Positions 6,117 to 7,059 of a DNA stretch of 7,059 nt are shown piece after piece. Source of the DNA: Clostridia bacterium (GTDB lineage Bacteria > Bacillota > Clostridia > Christensenellales > UBA1242). A model generated the notes under the pieces. That model did not search any database. It saw only the letters and a program-made list of their open reading frames with translations, and was not told the origin of the DNA. A program made the position numbers and the translations under genes. The stretch is from contig JAFYKO010000075.1 in the NCBI GenBank assembly GCA_017537515.1, forward strand, positions 1 through 7,059. The letters are read 5' to 3'. Each line of letters opens with the position of its first letter. Position 1 is the first letter of the stretch.

Positions 6117-6142
6117 AAAAAAACAAGGTGTCTTGAACCTTG
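6117..6142 (-). terminator. Intrinsic terminator of the regulator unit
   Basis: On the minus strand CAAGGT (6142-6137 region) pairs with ACCTTG (6129-6124) around a 7-base loop, directly followed by seven Ts (6123-6117). It lies about 10 bases after the stop codon of the small basic gene and separates the regulator unit from the gene-free region. Confidence 0.8.
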
Positions 6143-6152
6143 CTTTCTAAAT

Positions 6153-6401
6153 TTATTTGACATACTTTCTTGAATACATTGTGGCTGGTAAACGTTTGCC
6201 GTTAATGTTTGTTTTGTTATCATAGAAAAACTCATATTGCCTATCACGTTTTTTAGTTCTTGCATAGAATGTGTCGTGGCTTAAAATATGGTTGTCTATT
6301 TTTGAATAAGTTTCAAGAACTAGGATTTGTTTAACTATGAAATGTTTTGTTCTATAAACATTATCTGCATTTATTAAAAATTCTGGAATAATTTTATTCA
6401 T
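6153..6401 (-). CDS. 82-residue small basic protein of unknown function
   Basis: The ATG at 6401 (MNKIIPEFLINADNVYRTKH) is preferred over the in-frame ATG at 6425, because AAAGGAGG lies between the two and at the right distance from the inner one. With this start the gene overlaps the stop of the 109-residue gene by eight bases, a tight translational coupling. The protein has about 16 Lys/Arg against 8 acidic residues and a basic, aromatic C-terminal half (FYARTKKRDRQYEFFYDN, then RKYVK). No signal peptide, membrane helix or known motif is seen. Pairing with a phage-type regulator suggests a DNA-binding, regulatory or early phage role. A terminator follows the stop. Confidence 0.7.
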   Translation of the reverse strand: MNKIIPEFLINADNVYRTKHFIVKQILVLETYSKIDNHILSHDTFYARTKKRDRQYEFFYDNKTNINGKRLPATMYSRKYVK

Positions 6402-6723
6402 TATTTGTTTCCTCCTTTGTTTCATTAAAGTTTTTTAGAAAAAAGTTAACTAACTGTTTGTTTAGTTTAGAGATGTATTCTGGCGAATAACATAATTTTT
6501 CAGATAAAGATTCTTGAGTGTTGTTTTCTAGATATAAACTCACATATAAATCATATAAACGAGGTGGAGCAAGGCAAATAGCGTTATTATATTTGCTTAG
6601 TTTTTCTTCTACATAGTTAATCCCAACATTACTAGATGCCTTTCTAAACAACTCTTTGCGTGAGTAGTAATATCTTATATCTCTTAAATCTTCTCTGATT
6701 TCTGATAAAGTAATTGTATTCAT
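6394..6723 (-). CDS. Phage-type helix-turn-helix / sigma-region-4-like regulator
   Basis: 109 residues. The N-terminal half has IREDLRDIRYYYSRKELF and a KYNNAI..APPRLYDLYVSLY segment, followed at about 65-97 by a probable helix-turn-helix (NNTQESLSEKLCYSPEYISK, then LNKQLVNFF). This order (Tyr-rich helix, APprLYdLYv.LY, TQE.L...L.YS.EYI..LNK.L..F) is what I associate with small phage regulators of the ArpU / DUF1492 / sigma-70-region-4-like kind found in Bacillota prophages. The likely role is transcription control of the element's own genes. AGGAGG precedes the ATG. A 14-bp palindrome at 6759-6772, just upstream, could be its operator. Regulator type is well supported; exact family and targets are not. 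Confidence 0.7.
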   Translation of the reverse strand: MNTITLSEIREDLRDIRYYYSRKELFRKASSNVGINYVEEKLSKYNNAICLAPPRLYDLYVSLYLENNTQESLSEKLCYSPEYISKLNKQLVNFFLKNFNETKEETNNE

Positions 6724-6758
6724 TGTTTTTCCTCCTGATTATTTTTAGATTTTATGGA

Positions 6759-6772
6759 TTTTGTCGACAAAA
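6759..6772. promoter_or_regulatory. Perfect 14-bp palindrome upstream of the regulator gene (candidate operator)
   Basis: TTTTGTCGACAAAA is a perfect palindrome 36 bases before the regulator's start codon. Part of it overlaps the T-run of the upstream terminator, so the two signals share bases. A dimeric protein bound here could control read-through or initiation for the regulator gene. No experimental or family evidence ties a protein to it. Confidence 0.4.
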
Positions 6773-6819
6773 AACCTCTACGACATAAATCCAATAATTA
6801 GATTTAATATTCGTAGAGG
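6769..6819 (-). terminator. Strong intrinsic terminator after the zinc-ribbon gene / structured RNA
   Basis: On the minus strand CCTCTACGA and TCGTAGAGG form a 9-bp stem; within the loop TAAATC and GATTTA form a second stem; six Ts (6774-6769) follow. It separates anything transcribed from the right edge from the regulator unit starting at 6723. Because the regulator has no obvious promoter in the short gap, read-through or an attenuator function is possible. Confidence 0.8.
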
Positions 6820-6847
6820 CTTATATATCCTTTGACACGAATCTTGC

Positions 6848-6913
6848 TTATAGATAAGTGAACAAGGTTTTACATAGGCACTATTACAGCCCGACCTTAA
6901 TTGTAATCTATAA
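6848..6913 (-). ncRNA. Candidate structured RNA or 3' UTR element
   Basis: Between the zinc-ribbon stop codon and the terminator, the minus strand can form three nested stems: TTATAGAT with ATCTATAA (8 bp, 6913-6906 with 6855-6848), AAGGT with ACCTT (5 bp, 6898-6894 with 6868-6864), and GGGC with GCCT (4 bp including one G-U pair, 6892-6889 with 6879-6876). The G-U pair works only in minus-strand RNA, which points to that strand. No known RNA family is recognised, and AT-rich sequence can fold like this by chance. Confidence 0.35.
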
Positions 6914-6928
6914 ACGAAATTTTATTTT

Positions 6929-7059
6929 TTAATTTGCTTTGACTATACGAATTAGCCTTTCTTTTGATGAATGCTCTCTGCTAAATATTTTAGACTTACA
7001 AACGGGGCATCGTCCACTTAAAGCTTTGTTGTTGTGAACTGTGAATATCATTAGATTTA
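6929..7059 (-). CDS. Zinc-ribbon protein resembling DUF5679, C-terminal part (5' end outside window)
   Basis: The minus-strand frame is open from the right edge to a TAA. The visible part includes VHNNKALSGRCPVCKSKIFS and then a basic tail ending IRIVKAN. The pattern N..AL.G.CPVC..K.F. matches the second half of small phage zinc ribbons of the DUF5679 type, in which an earlier CxxC pair completes the metal site. That earlier pair would lie beyond the window, so the ATG at 7051 is probably internal, although a 40-residue protein starting there cannot be excluded. Such proteins are common, poorly characterised small phage genes. A structured stretch and a strong terminator follow the stop. Confidence 0.6.
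   Translation of the reverse strand, partial: NLMIFTVHNNKALSGRCPVCKSKIFSREHSSKERLIRIVKAN

Larger units (their letters stand above)
5811..6152. other. Gene-free control / candidate origin region
   Basis: About 340 bases with no convincing gene on either strand; only uORFs of about 11 codons or fewer without clear ribosome sites. It holds, from right to left, the terminator of the regulator unit (6117-6142), a G-free plus-strand tract (6074-6126), an AAAC array at 10-11 base spacing (6043-6105), a candidate minus-strand -10 box (6009-6014), a 48-base inverted repeat (5920-5967) and the ribosome binding site of the 88-residue gene. Density of structure and placement between two transcription units suit a promoter/operator region or a replication/packaging origin. 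Confidence 0.55.

Noticed and set aside
6832..6865. Plus-strand promoter starting from the perfect TTGACA at 6832
   Set aside because: The only TATA-like sequence is 11 bases away, too close; at 16-18 bases there is no -10 match, and no plus-strand gene follows.
6845..6915. tRNA gene
   Set aside because: The nested stems do not make a cloverleaf, and no GGTTC-type T-loop or anticodon arm can be placed.
1..7059. Complete circular genome closed at the window ends
   Set aside because: Joining the ends puts a TGA shortly upstream of the BspA-like frame with only a weak GTG start, and no repeated end sequence is visible; nothing supports circularity.
1..7059. Zot-like or other ATPase, Rep, integrase or transposase
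   Set aside because: No Walker A motif, HUH motif or tyrosine/serine recombinase motif is visible in any of the real genes.

Overview
The window is AT-rich, with strong AAGGAGG-type ribosome binding sites before most genes and mostly TAA stops. This points to a low-GC Gram-positive host (Bacillota), perhaps from a gut-type community. The standard bacterial code fits: the 430-residue gene ends in TGA inside an ATGA coupling to the next gene. No ribosomal, metabolic or housekeeping gene is present. The content is accessory: a small phage or other small mobile element, read almost entirely on the minus strand.

Layout in the direction of minus-strand transcription, from the right edge: (1) the C-terminal part of a zinc-ribbon protein resembling the DUF5679 family (6929-7059), followed by about 110 bases that can fold into a nested RNA structure and then a strong terminator (6769-6819). 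(2) A two-gene unit: a 109-residue phage-type helix-turn-helix / sigma-region-4-like regulator overlapping a small basic protein, closed by a terminator at 6117-6142. (3) A gene-free stretch of about 340 bases (5811-6152) with a helically phased AAAC array, a G-free tract, a candidate -10 box and a 48-base inverted repeat built on a perfect 12-bp GC-rich palindrome; this is the best candidate in the window for a replication origin, packaging signal or control region. (4) Four compact genes (88, 117, 64 and 52 codons): a very basic protein, a probable beta-rich protein and two very small membrane proteins, closed by a terminator touching the last stop codon. (5) Four larger genes (430, 171, 244 and 588 residues), each with one N-terminal hydrophobic segment and a large predicted extracytoplasmic part; the last is a long coiled coil carrying five InlB/Flg_new-type repeats. 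A 52-base symmetric AT-rich inverted repeat lies between the 171- and 244-residue genes. (6) At the left edge, on the plus strand, the 3' part of a BspA-family leucine-rich-repeat protein, which overlaps the 3' end of the 588-residue gene by 48 bases.

The order of small basic / candidate single-strand-binding protein, tiny membrane proteins, terminator, then larger anchored adhesin-like proteins resembles a filamentous phage (inovirus) structural module, in which coat-protein genes are followed by a leaky terminator and then by minor coat / attachment proteins. This is inference only: no Zot-like ATPase and no Rep protein is present here. The alternative is a surface-protein cassette on a prophage, plasmid or integrative element.
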